This document shows, in pieces, positions 43,309-59,078 of a stretch of 64,000 bases of DNA. The notes beneath the pieces were generated by a model. It saw only the letters and a list, made by a program, of their open reading frames with translations. It did no database searches and was not told the DNA's origin. The translations under genes were made by a program, and so were the position numbers. Positions within the stretch are counted from its first letter, which is position 1. Every line of letters starts with the position of its first letter. The stretch is from Maribacter arenosus (GTDB lineage Bacteria > Bacteroidota > Bacteroidia > Flavobacteriales > Flavobacteriaceae), in the NCBI RefSeq assembly GCF_014610845.1, contig NZ_JABTCG010000005.1, positions 1 through 64,000 of the forward strand. Reading direction: 5' to 3'.

Positions 43309-43353
43309 GTAACTTATGTTACAGACCACAAAATCAAAAAATACTTATTTTAG
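43309..43353 (+). promoter_or_regulatory. Proximal promoter of sulfite dehydrogenase operon: class I box
   Basis: GTAAC-TTAT-GTTAC at 43309-43322. TATTTTAG (43346-43353) differs from TAnnTTTG at one position and ends 37.5 bp from the centre. With the class II promoter just upstream this gives two tandem promoters, one per box class. Confidence 0.65.
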
Positions 43354-43378
43354 AAAATTATGAATTTCAATCATTCAG

Positions 43379-44599
43379 ATGAAAAGAAGAAACTTTGTTA
43401 AAAAAGCGGTTTTAGGTACTATGACCTCGGTAATTGGGGCCGAAATAGTTTTTGGTACTACCCTGCCTAACGGGTATATACCTTTGGGCCTTCAAGACCC
43501 AGATCCTTTTAAGATGTTCGACAAGGATAGGGGTATGGAAGTTCTTAATGATAAACCATGGAATATCGAGGCCAAAGCGCACTTGTTGGATGATAAGATT
43601 ACCCCAAATTCATCGATGTTCATTCGTAACAACGGATTAATCCCTGAGAATATCGATGCAAGTACATGGACTTTGACCATTGATGGAGAGTCGGTAAAGC
43701 AGAAAAAAACCTACTCATTATCGGAATTAAAATCAAAATTCCCCCAGTACACTTATCAATTGACCTTGGAATGTGGCGGAAATGGTAGAAGTGAATTTGA
43801 CCCTCCTGCCAAAGGAAACCAATGGACCGTCGGCGCGGTTTCCTGCGCCAATTGGACCGGCGTGCGATTGCGCGACATCCTCGCAGATGTTGGTGTTAAG
43901 GAAGATGCCGTTTACATTGGGTATCATGCCACAGATGTACATTTAAGCCGAGATCCCAATAAAGAACCTATTTCACGAGGTGCCCCTATGCAAAAAGCGT
44001 TACAGGATGAAACCTTGATCGCTTTTCAAATGAATGGTAAAGATATTCCTTTGGCACATGGTTATCCATTACGGTTGGTTGCAGGTGGATGGCCCGCTTC
44101 GGTCTCGGGAAAATGGATCAATCGCATTAGTGTTCGAAATGTAGTCCATGATGGCACTAAAATGACAGGGGATGCCTATCGTGTGCCCTGTAATCCCGTC
44201 GCTCCTGGCGAAAAGGTTAAGGACGAGGACATGTGTATCATTGAATCCATGCCCTTAAAATCACTTATCACCTATCCTAAAACAGGTGCTACAATATCCA
44301 CAGGAAAAACCTTGGATATTAGGGGCCATGCCTGGGCAGGCGAATTGGAAGTGTCCAAAATGGAATACTCCATTGATTTTGGGTCTACTTGGAGGGAATG
44401 TACGCTTGATAAACCAGCGAATCGATTAGCCTGGCAACATTTTAGGGCTAGTGTGGACTTTCCCAAAAAAGGATATTACGAAGTTTGGGCAAAGGCTACC
44501 GATACTAGGGGGAATAGTCAACCCATGTTGTTACCCGGTTGGAATCCAAAAGGTTACCTGAACAATGCTTGCCATAGAATCGCGATAAAGGTCATATAG
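43379..44599 (+). CDS. Molybdopterin sulfite dehydrogenase (SorA/SoxC-like), Tat-exported
   Basis: 406 residues. Twin-Arg start MKRRNFVKKAV. Moco-binding sulfite oxidase domain (about 60-290) with the Mo-ligand Cys132 in LECGGNGRSEF, SCANWTGVRL near 156, and GYPLRLVAGGWPASVSGKW near 225-243. Then the Mo-co dimerisation domain (about 300-400, GHAWAGELEVSKMEYSID). It oxidises sulfite to sulfate in the periplasm and reduces the cytochrome c encoded directly downstream. That pairing favours a SorAB-type enzyme; SoxC needs SoxD and a Sox system not seen here. Electrons would go to a cytochrome c oxidase outside the window. Tandem promoters with one box of each class precede it. Confidence 0.88.
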   Translation: MKRRNFVKKAVLGTMTSVIGAEIVFGTTLPNGYIPLGLQDPDPFKMFDKDRGMEVLNDKPWNIEAKAHLLDDKITPNSSMFIRNNGLIPENIDASTWTLTIDGESVKQKKTYSLSELKSKFPQYTYQLTLECGGNGRSEFDPPAKGNQWTVGAVSCANWTGVRLRDILADVGVKEDAVYIGYHATDVHLSRDPNKEPISRGAPMQKALQDETLIAFQMNGKDIPLAHGYPLRLVAGGWPASVSGKWINRISVRNVVHDGTKMTGDAYRVPCNPVAPGEKVKDEDMCIIESMPLKSLITYPKTGATISTGKTLDIRGHAWAGELEVSKMEYSIDFGSTWRECTLDKPANRLAWQHFRASVDFPKKGYYEVWAKATDTRGNSQPMLLPGWNPKGYLNNACHRIAIKVI

Positions 44600-45082
44600 A
44601 TGGAGGATCACAAAAAGTTCAGACTACTGGTAAAAGCCATATACCGTTTGCTACTTAGCCTTTTCGGGTTATTTGCAGTGATGGTTTTTACCCTATTATT
44701 CATTATGTACAACCCTGACCTTTTTAAAAAGGCAGATCTAAATGTAGGCGAAGAAAAGCAATACGTTGCTGTTACGGATGAAGAAGACTTTGACAAGATA
44801 GAAAATGGGATTCATCTACGTACGGGGTTGGTCGATGCAGAAGGATTGATGACCGTAGTCAACAATTGCACTAATTGCCATTCCGCAAAGTTGGTGACCC
44901 AAAATCGCATGAATAAAGAACGGTGGGTATCGACAATACGATGGATGCAAGAAACACAGAATTTGTGGGACTTAGGTCCAAACGAAGAGGTTATTGTCAA
45001 TTATCTGGTTACCAATTATCCTCCCTCTAAAAAAGGGAGAAGGGAGATTTTAAAGGATATTGAATGGTACGTCTTGAAATAG
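44600..45082 (+). CDS. Membrane-anchored monohaem cytochrome c (SorB-like)
   Basis: 160 residues. N-terminal membrane anchor (about 14-36), then a single haem motif CTNCH (near 92-96) and a distal Met in the RWMQETQNLW segment (near 115). The start codon follows the dehydrogenase stop with no gap, so translation is coupled. It is the electron acceptor for sulfite oxidation and hands electrons on to the respiratory chain. Confidence 0.88.
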   Translation: MEDHKKFRLLVKAIYRLLLSLFGLFAVMVFTLLFIMYNPDLFKKADLNVGEEKQYVAVTDEEDFDKIENGIHLRTGLVDAEGLMTVVNNCTNCHSAKLVTQNRMNKERWVSTIRWMQETQNLWDLGPNEEVIVNYLVTNYPPSKKGRREILKDIEWYVLK

Positions 45083-45147
45083 GAGCGTCAATTGTAAACC
45101 TTTTCAGTATTCGGACTTTTGTACTAAAATGAATAAAATGTTGAAAT

Positions 45148-45176
45148 AAAGTGTCCTTATCAAAAAGGACTTTGAG
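45148..45176 (+). terminator. Weak terminator after the sulfite dehydrogenase operon
   Basis: AAAGTGTCCTT and AAGGACTTT form a short stem with a TTT tail. It is modest but the only hairpin in the 202-bp gap before the next gene. Confidence 0.5.
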
Positions 45177-45284
45177 AAAGGACAACAGTTATAAATAGAT
45201 AGAAATAAGATATTCCCTAAGTAGAATATCATTTTAAAGAATTACGATTATCAATTAAAATAGTATACTAATAATAAAAATGTT

Positions 45285-46160
45285 ATGGAAAAATATGTAG
45301 ATGCCTTTGTAAACTCATTTATGGGGAGTGTTGAATGGACCTGGAAGTCCATAATCTTTGATGTGCCCTGGTACACCAATTATTTTTGGGGACTTACCCT
45401 TATTTCATTGATAGTCTGGGGATTGGAAATCGCCTTTCCTTGGCGCAAGAACCAATCTATCTTTCGAAGGGATTTTTGGTTAGATGCCTTTTATATGTAC
45501 TTCAACTTCTTTCTCTTCGCCATCGCCATAAGTGGTTTTTATAAATTTTTGGGGTTAATCTTCAATGATATCGGGATTTCAGCAAAGAGCCTAACTCTAA
45601 TCGATCTTACCAGCTTACCCATGTGGGGACAATTACTGATTTTCTTCATTATATTGGATTTTGTACAGTGGTTTACCCATGTACTGCTGCACAAATATCC
45701 ATTTTTATGGAAATTCCATAAGGTCCACCATTCCGTAAAGGAAATGGGATTTGCGGCGCATTTGCGCTACCATTGGATGGAAAATATAATCTATAAACCT
45801 TTAAAAACCTTAGGGGTAATGGTTATTGGTGGCTTTGAACCCGAGCAGGCCTATATCGTTCATTTCTTGGCCATTTCAATAGGGCATTTAAACCATGCCA
45901 ACATCAAGATAACCTGGGGGCCCTTTAAATATATTTTCAATAACCCCGTTATGCATTTATATCACCATGCCTATGTACTGCCAGAAGGATCCTACGGCGT
46001 AAATTTTGGTATAAGTCTAAGTCTTTGGGATTATATTTTTAAAACGAATTATATTCCGGAGGATAGTGGTACGGTTGAATTAGGATTCCCAGGGGATGAA
46101 ACCTTTCCGCAGGATTTCTTCCATCAAAATATTTATGGATTTGGGAAACCAAAAAAGTAA
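45285..46160 (+). CDS. Fatty acid hydroxylase / sterol desaturase superfamily membrane protein
   Basis: 291 residues with about four membrane helices. His clusters typical of the di-iron superfamily: HVLLHKYPFLWKFHKVHHS (about 130-148), RYHWMEN, GHLNHANIK and MHLYHHA (near 225). It would hydroxylate or desaturate a membrane lipid. The substrate is unknown. No box lies upstream at the standard spacing and its link to the sulfur genes is unclear. Confidence 0.85.
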   Translation: MEKYVDAFVNSFMGSVEWTWKSIIFDVPWYTNYFWGLTLISLIVWGLEIAFPWRKNQSIFRRDFWLDAFYMYFNFFLFAIAISGFYKFLGLIFNDIGISAKSLTLIDLTSLPMWGQLLIFFIILDFVQWFTHVLLHKYPFLWKFHKVHHSVKEMGFAAHLRYHWMENIIYKPLKTLGVMVIGGFEPEQAYIVHFLAISIGHLNHANIKITWGPFKYIFNNPVMHLYHHAYVLPEGSYGVNFGISLSLWDYIFKTNYIPEDSGTVELGFPGDETFPQDFFHQNIYGFGKPKK

Positions 46161-46248
46161 ATGATGATGGGTTTTGAAAAAAGGCTGAATAGCAAATCTT
46201 CGAAATCTGGATTAAAGTGGGGGGTTATTTGAATTTGAACCTGCTTGA

Positions 46249-47277
46249 CTATTGCTCAAGAACAATGCTCCATATACCCCTTACTTGATTGACGTCATAA
46301 CCCAAAGCCTGGTCCTTAGGATACAGGCTTTTTAACATTCGTAAAGTTTCTGTAGTTACCTCCTCATTAGGTTTGCCATGGCATTGCAAGCACATTGTAT
46401 TGGTAGTAATAGGATAATAAAAATGTATTTGCCCATTGATCTCTTCGGTTATTGGGTCTATATCCGGCCCTCTTTCAACAAGCTCCTTAAATGTCGAGAT
46501 ATAAGCAAGTTCCTTTGCATTGGCCTTGTTGTCAGGATTTCTTGGTTTGTCCGAAACCCTTTTTATTCTAACCTTATGGGCAATAGCCATGCTATCGGTC
46601 AACTCAATGGCCCTAAGGTTACAAAACCCGACTGCGCCTACGGTACCTTTTTGGTTAATGGCATTCATTAAATTTTTGCCTAACTGGGCCTTTGTAGATA
46701 GTGCATATTTTAAACCTAGAGCGCTATAATCGGTTGCGGTTTCGTTTTGTCCCATACGGTTTCCCATACCTCTTCCCATGCCCATACCTCTTCCCATGCC
46801 CATGCCTCTTCCCATGCCTTGACCTTGACCGTGCTCTTGTTGATAATGGGACTCAAACCATTCGGGTTTTTCGATTTCATGGTCATAAAGATATTCCGCG
46901 ATCAATTTAATCTCTTCCTCAGGGAAAGGTTGGTAAGGCATGATACCAAATCTTTCTAGAGCGCCTGGCATTTTTGACTTTTCCACTGAAGGTGCATTGA
47001 TCCAATTGATCAGATCATTTTGAAACTGTTCTTTGGTAGTTTCTGTATCGATATATCTTCGTTTTATCGCGATCATGGGTGGAGCGATCCTACTATCTTC
47101 TGGAGTATAAGGGGTATGGCATACATAACACTCGGTTTCCATTATTTTCTTTCCGGGATGCTCTAAAGTTGCGACAGTGGATTCGGTAGTTTTATCCGCT
47201 ATGGATGCCGCATTTTTTGTGCCATCCTTACAACCAGCAACTATCCATAAAAGGACTAAAATGTAGATTCCTTTCAT
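46249..47277 (-). CDS. Dihaem lipoprotein: cytochrome c domain, Gly-Met-Arg linker, DUF3365 (Tll0287-like) haem domain
   Basis: 342 residues. Lipobox VAGC (about 13-16). The N-terminal cytochrome c has CYVCH (near 53-57) and a Met ligand in MPYQPFPEEEIKLIAEYL (near 110). A low-complexity linker (about 150-178, repeats of GMGRGM) follows. The C-terminal DUF3365 domain has TMCLQCHG (near 300). The Met-rich linker might bind Cu(I). Its stop and start tie it to the HMA metallochaperone upstream by a 4-bp overlap. Such DUF3365 haem proteins are proposed redox or gas sensors. The electron role here is not determined. Confidence 0.85.
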   Translation of the reverse strand: MKGIYILVLLWIVAGCKDGTKNAASIADKTTESTVATLEHPGKKIMETECYVCHTPYTPEDSRIAPPMIAIKRRYIDTETTKEQFQNDLINWINAPSVEKSKMPGALERFGIMPYQPFPEEEIKLIAEYLYDHEIEKPEWFESHYQQEHGQGQGMGRGMGMGRGMGMGRGMGNRMGQNETATDYSALGLKYALSTKAQLGKNLMNAINQKGTVGAVGFCNLRAIELTDSMAIAHKVRIKRVSDKPRNPDNKANAKELAYISTFKELVERGPDIDPITEEINGQIHFYYPITTNTMCLQCHGKPNEEVTTETLRMLKSLYPKDQALGYDVNQVRGIWSIVLEQ

Positions 47278-47546
47278 TTTTTGGCCATTTTACCAGTAGC
47301 ACAACTAACAATGGATTTCGCTTTGGATGCAATAGTATTTTTACTATCCACGGAGGGGTAACCTAAATCCTTAAGCTTATGCTTAACTTTTAAAGCATCA
47401 TCGGGCTCCTCATAAGCAAAGGATACACTTGAAGTATTTGGGAATACCTGTACCTCTGAAATATTATCCATTTCAGATAATTTATTCGTAATTGTTCTGG
47501 CGCAACCGCCACATTTTAAGTTCTGTACTATGATTGTTGCCTTCAT
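47274..47546 (-). CDS. Heavy-metal-associated (HMA) domain protein, copper chaperone-like
   Basis: 90 residues from the Met at 47546 (MKATIIVQNLKCGGC). Ferredoxin-like HMA fold with the metal site LKCGGCARTI (about 10-19) and strand SEVQVFPNTSSVSFAY. A Cys near the C-terminus (SIVSCATGKM) is extra. It probably carries Cu(I). Overlaps the dihaem lipoprotein by 4 bp, which suits copper supply to that protein's Met-rich linker or to an oxidase. Confidence 0.88.
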   Translation of the reverse strand: MKATIIVQNLKCGGCARTITNKLSEMDNISEVQVFPNTSSVSFAYEEPDDALKVKHKLKDLGYPSVDSKNTIASKAKSIVSCATGKMAKK

Positions 47547-47617
47547 TATATTATTCTTTGTTCGGATCAATATTTCAACCCACTTTTTAAAATAGTTCTA
47601 TAAACACCAATGGTATT

Positions 47618-47959
47618 TTACCAACGCATATATCCCCCTTTTAGGTCGTAAACCTTTTCAAAACCCATATCCAATATTTTGCGTGCAGCCTTTCTACTTC
47701 TACTCCCCGATCTGCAATACAGGTAAACAGGCTTACTTTTGTTCAATCTGGCAAAAGACTGTTCAAAAGTTCCCTTTTGAAACCAATCAATATTAATGGC
47801 TTTTCCAATATGTCCTGCTCTATATTCCCTTGGGGTTCTGACATCTACCAACTGCACCTTTTTATTACGAATGGCCGTTTTGAAGTCATGAGTATCAAGT
47901 AATTTAAATTTATCGGGATCAAGGGGACTTCCGCCAAATAGCAAACTTAAAATTGACAT
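47618..47959 (-). CDS. Single-domain rhodanese
   Basis: 113 residues. Active loop YCRSGSRSRKAA (near 83-94) with catalytic Cys, CH2A-type motif VDVRTPREYRAGHI. It transfers sulfane sulfur, and a membrane-proximal N-terminus (SILSLLFGG) may hold it close to the membrane. First gene of rhodanese-HMA-dihaem lipoprotein, with two boxes upstream. Confidence 0.92.
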   Translation of the reverse strand: MSILSLLFGGSPLDPDKFKLLDTHDFKTAIRNKKVQLVDVRTPREYRAGHIGKAINIDWFQKGTFEQSFARLNKSKPVYLYCRSGSRSRKAARKILDMGFEKVYDLKGGYMRW

Positions 47960-48092
47960 ATATTCTTTTTATTATTTGTTTCTGTACTTTTTAGATTTTG
48001 AAATAAGGAATTAGATTTATAATTGTCCATATTGTCAAATAACTCCAGTTAAAGAATCCCACTTACTCTCCTTAAGACGAAATCTTAAGGGT

Positions 48093-48180
48093 ATAAAAGT
48101 ATAATCGTTACTTGGCCTATGAAGTAACATTGGTTACAAAGTTCGTAACAACATGAAATATAGAAACTGATAAATATCAG
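48093..48180 (-). promoter_or_regulatory. Overlapping class I and class II-like promoters of the rhodanese operon
   Basis: Class I box GTAAC-ATTG-GTTAC (48124-48137) with minus-strand TACTTTTA (48093-48100), 37.5 bp from centre to end. Class II-like CTGAT-AAAT-ATCAG (48167-48180) with minus-strand GAACTTTG (48137-48144), 36.5 bp. The second promoter's -7 region abuts the class I box, so a factor on that box could block it. Confidence 0.55.
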
Positions 48181-48230
48181 CCTAATCCATTTAAAGTGAT
48201 TTCTCCATAAAGTAGACTAGAGGGTAAAGC

Positions 48231-48872
48231 CTATTTATCCTTTAGGTTCACCAATCTTATTTGATTTCTATTGAGTTCAATTTCTCCCAGGTTTTCAAGT
48301 TTTTTTAGCAATCTTGAAATCACTACCCTAGAAGTATGAAGCTCATAAGCGATTTGTTGGTGGGTCGTACTAATCGTGTTATCGTTGGTGACCCTTGCTT
48401 TATCCTTTAAATACTTCAAAAGACGGTCATCCATCTTTAAAAAAGCTATGCTATCGATGGTCTCGAGCATTTCATTCAATCTGTTATGGTAGCTTTGCAG
48501 CACAAAATTCCGCCAACTGGTATACTTGGCCAGCCATTCCTCCATTTTCTGAATGGGAACCATGATCAATTTGGCATTCGTTTCGGCAATGGCTCGAATC
48601 TCACTTTTGGTATGCCCCATGCAGCAAGTCAGTGTCATTGCACAGGTATCACCATGTTCTAAAAAGTACAATAATAATTCATCGCCATCGTCATCTTCGC
48701 GAAGTACCTTGATAACACCGGAAATCAATAAAGGCATAGATTTCACATAATCGCCTATTTCCATTAGTTTATGTGCTTCATGAATTTCCCTATATGTGCC
48801 TGTTTGATTTATTTCATTTATCAGTTCCTCCTCAAAAATATGCCCGTAATTTTCCTGTAGTTCTTTGATCAT
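48231..48872 (-). CDS. Crp/Fnr-family transcription regulator
   Basis: 213 residues from the Met at 48872 (MIKELQENY); a start 14 codons earlier is possible. cNMP-binding-like beta-roll (about 25-125, GDYVKSMPLLISGVIKV), dimer helix and a C-terminal winged helix (about 160-205) with recognition helix HTSRVVISRLLKKLE. CRP has SRETVGR here, so Glu181 is replaced by Val. That could fit sites with TGTAAC in place of TGTGAC. One or two Cys (DTCAMTLTCCMGH, near 90-100) could bind a metal cluster or sense thiol state; Fnr's N-terminal Cys set is absent. It lies beside class I-controlled genes and is the natural candidate for the class I factor. No box in its own upstream region was noted, so autoregulation is not indicated. 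Confidence 0.88.
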   Translation of the reverse strand: MIKELQENYGHIFEEELINEINQTGTYREIHEAHKLMEIGDYVKSMPLLISGVIKVLREDDDGDELLLYFLEHGDTCAMTLTCCMGHTKSEIRAIAETNAKLIMVPIQKMEEWLAKYTSWRNFVLQSYHNRLNEMLETIDSIAFLKMDDRLLKYLKDKARVTNDNTISTTHQQIAYELHTSRVVISRLLKKLENLGEIELNRNQIRLVNLKDK

Positions 48873-49044
48873 ACCGATTATGTAGAGGTTCAATTTTAAT
48901 TTCAGCCACGTCAAAAATAGTCTTCATAATTTAATTTGGAAATGAATATGGGGAATACTTTTCAAATTAACTTATTTTTAGACCAAACTTTAATTTCAGA
49001 GCCAGAATAGCCTTGTTTTTGGAAGATAGGTATACGTGTAGAAA

Positions 49045-56739
<7,695 letters not shown>

Positions 56740-56960
56740 AACTATTTAATGAATACGCTGTCTGAATATCTATTCAATACTCCATCGGAATACAAATTCA
56801 AAAGTACGAACCACATCCTAAAAATAAGTAAATCTTTTGAGCTACAACCCCTTATGGGAATCCCTCTTGCCAGAATATCCTTTTAGTCTTAATCTACTTA
56901 GGGTTTATTGTCTTTTTATAACTTAAATCGTGGAGAATTTCCTAGTTAATTATTTGAAGT

Positions 56961-57004
56961 GTAACAAATGTTACATAATAAAAGTGATGATTAGCATACA
57001 TTCA
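56961..57004 (+). promoter_or_regulatory. Class I box and -7 element upstream of six-helix membrane protein
   Basis: Perfect GTAAC-AAAT-GTTAC at 56961-56974. TACATTCA (56997-57004) ends 36.5 bp from its centre, with two departures from TAnnTTTG. The start codon at 57028 is about 20 nt beyond the inferred transcription start. Confidence 0.6.
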
Positions 57005-57027
57005 AAAACTCAAAAAACAGAAGAAGT

Positions 57028-57714
57028 ATGAAAAAAGATTTTGAAACCAAAGTCATTGGATGGGCATTTATCATTGGTGCCATCCTATTATGGGGAGGGT
57101 GGTTTTTTTCCCCACATCATTTAGGCGAGTATATCGTTGCAGCTGATTTCGAAGCGATCAACCAAAATTTATGGACCTGGATCTGGTTATACCGTATGCA
57201 TATTTTTGGTTGGGTGATCATGGGGATTGCCATGTTCGCACTAACATCAATCGCGACTAAGAAACCTTATCGTGTTCTAATTTATCCAGGAACGGGAATG
57301 GTCATTGTCGGCACTTTCACCTTGGCCATCGCCGCGGCGTTTTACTATACTTTCGGAGCATGGGGCGTTGGGAAAACTGCTGGGAAATCCCCAGAGGAAG
57401 TACAACTAATCATGGATGGACTTCATTACACCAACCATTATGTAACATGTTTTGTGCGATTTGGCCGTGTATTTTCAGGGGTCGGCCTGGTCATTTTAGG
57501 GGCAGCTTTTGTGAAATGGAGTATTGTGAGCAAAGCACTTGGCTGGCTCACTATTGTAATGGGTATCGTAACCATGGGAATCATCATGGGAATCCCTGAT
57601 CATTTTGAAATCTACAAACCTATGTTCCATGTTAAAGTGGTTTGGCTTGTATTAATGGGGTTGACCTTATTGACCAAAGGCATTAATCTACCTGATGTTG
57701 AGGAGAAGGCATAG
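57028..57714 (+). CDS. Unknown six-helix membrane protein with conserved-looking His residues
   Basis: 228 residues, six predicted helices (about 10-30, 52-75, 84-108, 138-160, 165-187, 203-222). His near helix ends: SPHHLGEY, YRMHIFGW, GLHYTNHYVTCF, PDHFE and FHVKVVW. This layout would allow haem b or metal binding, but no family is recognised. It stands alone between a terminator and a desulfurase-like gene, with a perfect class I box. Membership in the same regulon as cydAB and the sulfite and sulfide enzymes suggests a role in respiration under the same signal. Confidence 0.75.
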   Translation: MKKDFETKVIGWAFIIGAILLWGGWFFSPHHLGEYIVAADFEAINQNLWTWIWLYRMHIFGWVIMGIAMFALTSIATKKPYRVLIYPGTGMVIVGTFTLAIAAAFYYTFGAWGVGKTAGKSPEEVQLIMDGLHYTNHYVTCFVRFGRVFSGVGLVILGAAFVKWSIVSKALGWLTIVMGIVTMGIIMGIPDHFEIYKPMFHVKVVWLVLMGLTLLTKGINLPDVEEKA

Positions 57715-57738
57715 CGTAAAACAATAATTTAAAAATGT

Positions 57739-57767
57739 AAAGTCCCGATGTTTCTTCGGGACTTTTT
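57739..57767 (+). terminator. Intrinsic terminator
   Basis: AAGTCCCGA-tgtttct-TCGGGACTT followed by a T-run, directly downstream of the six-helix protein gene. A and T runs on both sides also let it stop transcripts from the minus strand. Confidence 0.88.
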
Positions 57768-57797
57768 CATTTTAAGTTCTGTTGGGATAGCTCGGTT

Positions 57798-58307
57798 TTA
57801 AACAAATAATAGAACCAAGGTCAAAATGACACCCCCTAAGGTAAAATAGAGTCCTTTTTTAAAGACCGAAGTAGTGGGCTTGAACATCCAGAACGCCGAA
57901 ACTGCAAAGAATAAAAGGGCCACACCAAAGAAAATCCCTAACCAAAAAAGTGGATGGCCGGAATGCATCTTATGTATCTTGTTCATATTTTCGAGCAGTA
58001 TGGGAAGTTGTTTTATGGTATAATCCGCCACACCGGTATTTTTGTTATAGGTACCTCCGTCGAAATATAATACATCCCCTTCTTCCCTATCGACCTTAAA
58101 GCGACCCATTCCCAAAGCCCCACCTAGGTTTTCCGCCGTGAGATTCGCCTCCAATATTTTATTGACATGGACTTCGCTCTTTAGGTAGTCGGTATTTCTA
58201 AAAGTCAAAACAATGCCACTGATGGCATAGACAATCATGATACCTGCTAAAAAAAAGCCTAAATACCTATGAATAACCCTAAATAATTTTTCAGATTTTC
58301 TTCCCAT
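57798..58307 (-). CDS. PepSY-associated transmembrane protein
   Basis: 169 residues from the Met at 58307 (MGRKSEKLFRVIHRYLG); ten codons of upstream extension are discarded. Helix near 12-32 with IHRYLGFFLAG, a periplasmic PepSY-like domain (about 55-120), then HKMHSGHPLFWLGIFFG and a final pair of helices. The pattern matches short PepSY_TM proteins linked to iron or flavin reductase systems. The function is not evident. Confidence 0.8.
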   Translation of the reverse strand: MGRKSEKLFRVIHRYLGFFLAGIMIVYAISGIVLTFRNTDYLKSEVHVNKILEANLTAENLGGALGMGRFKVDREEGDVLYFDGGTYNKNTGVADYTIKQLPILLENMNKIHKMHSGHPLFWLGIFFGVALLFFAVSAFWMFKPTTSVFKKGLYFTLGGVILTLVLLFV

Positions 58308-58523
58308 AATTGCATACTGGTTTACTGTTAAATACAATAGCTAAAAATGGCTGCCAACCCTTATTACCCGTTGCCTAAAAAGTTACTTTTTATTGTTGGG
58401 TATAAGACATCTTGTAATTCAAAAGGTTTAGTCTAAACCTAGCATCTTTTCAATTAAAGTGAAGTTAATTGGGCTAGTTGAATACAAATCCAAATCACAC
58501 TCAGGTCAACTTTAGGATATCGC

Positions 58524-59018
58524 TCAATTTCTTTCTGGAAATGCCAAGCTATCCGCAGGGTAGGTTTGTTTTAAGTAATCCATTTGTGCTTTGGCCCAAT
58601 CTATGATCATTTGTCGCTGCTCTTCGGTTAAGTTTGCCTCGGGATGCAGTCCAAAATAAGTATATGATGGTAAGGGCATTTCCATTTCCTCCACCATTTC
58701 TATGGTCTCTTCCAATTTATGGTTTTGGACAAAAAGTGGCTTTTTGGTGAATTCGGAAAAATTCAAATGTTTCTTTCCATCTACCACATGATGGTTAAGC
58801 CACCAAGCAACCGGTTGAATGTTGGCATACCAGGGATATTCCGTTTTATTAGAATGGCAATCGTTACAGGACACTTGCAACAAATGGTTGATATCGTTAG
58901 ATACTTCGTATTTGGTTGAAATGTCATAGGTAAGGTCGTTCGATTCGTTTTTTTCGGGCCGGATGAACTGTATGATGATAAGCACAATTCCTAATCCTAT
59001 CAAGATTTTTTTCAACAT
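58524..59018 (-). CDS. Haem-binding domain protein (CNDCH)
   Basis: 164 residues, N-terminal membrane anchor (about 3-20) and one haem motif CNDCH at about 51-55 followed by SNKTEYPWYANIQPVAWW, typical of the haem_bd domain in Bacteroidota. A C-terminal helix (ANLTEEQRQMIIDWAKAQ) precedes the end. It is probably a periplasmic electron carrier. It sits between a PepSY protein and a GH3 gene without box or operon link. Confidence 0.88.
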   Translation of the reverse strand: MLKKILIGLGIVLIIIQFIRPEKNESNDLTYDISTKYEVSNDINHLLQVSCNDCHSNKTEYPWYANIQPVAWWLNHHVVDGKKHLNFSEFTKKPLFVQNHKLEETIEMVEEMEMPLPSYTYFGLHPEANLTEEQRQMIIDWAKAQMDYLKQTYPADSLAFPERN

Positions 59019-59078
59019 GATATTTTTGATTGGTTAAACACTACTTTTATTTGACTTGGGATGATTCCCAAGGATTAG

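Noticed and set aside
43379-45082. SoxCD of a complete Sox pathway
   Set aside because: No soxXYZAB genes in the window, and the cytochrome partner is a small monohaem SorB-like protein.
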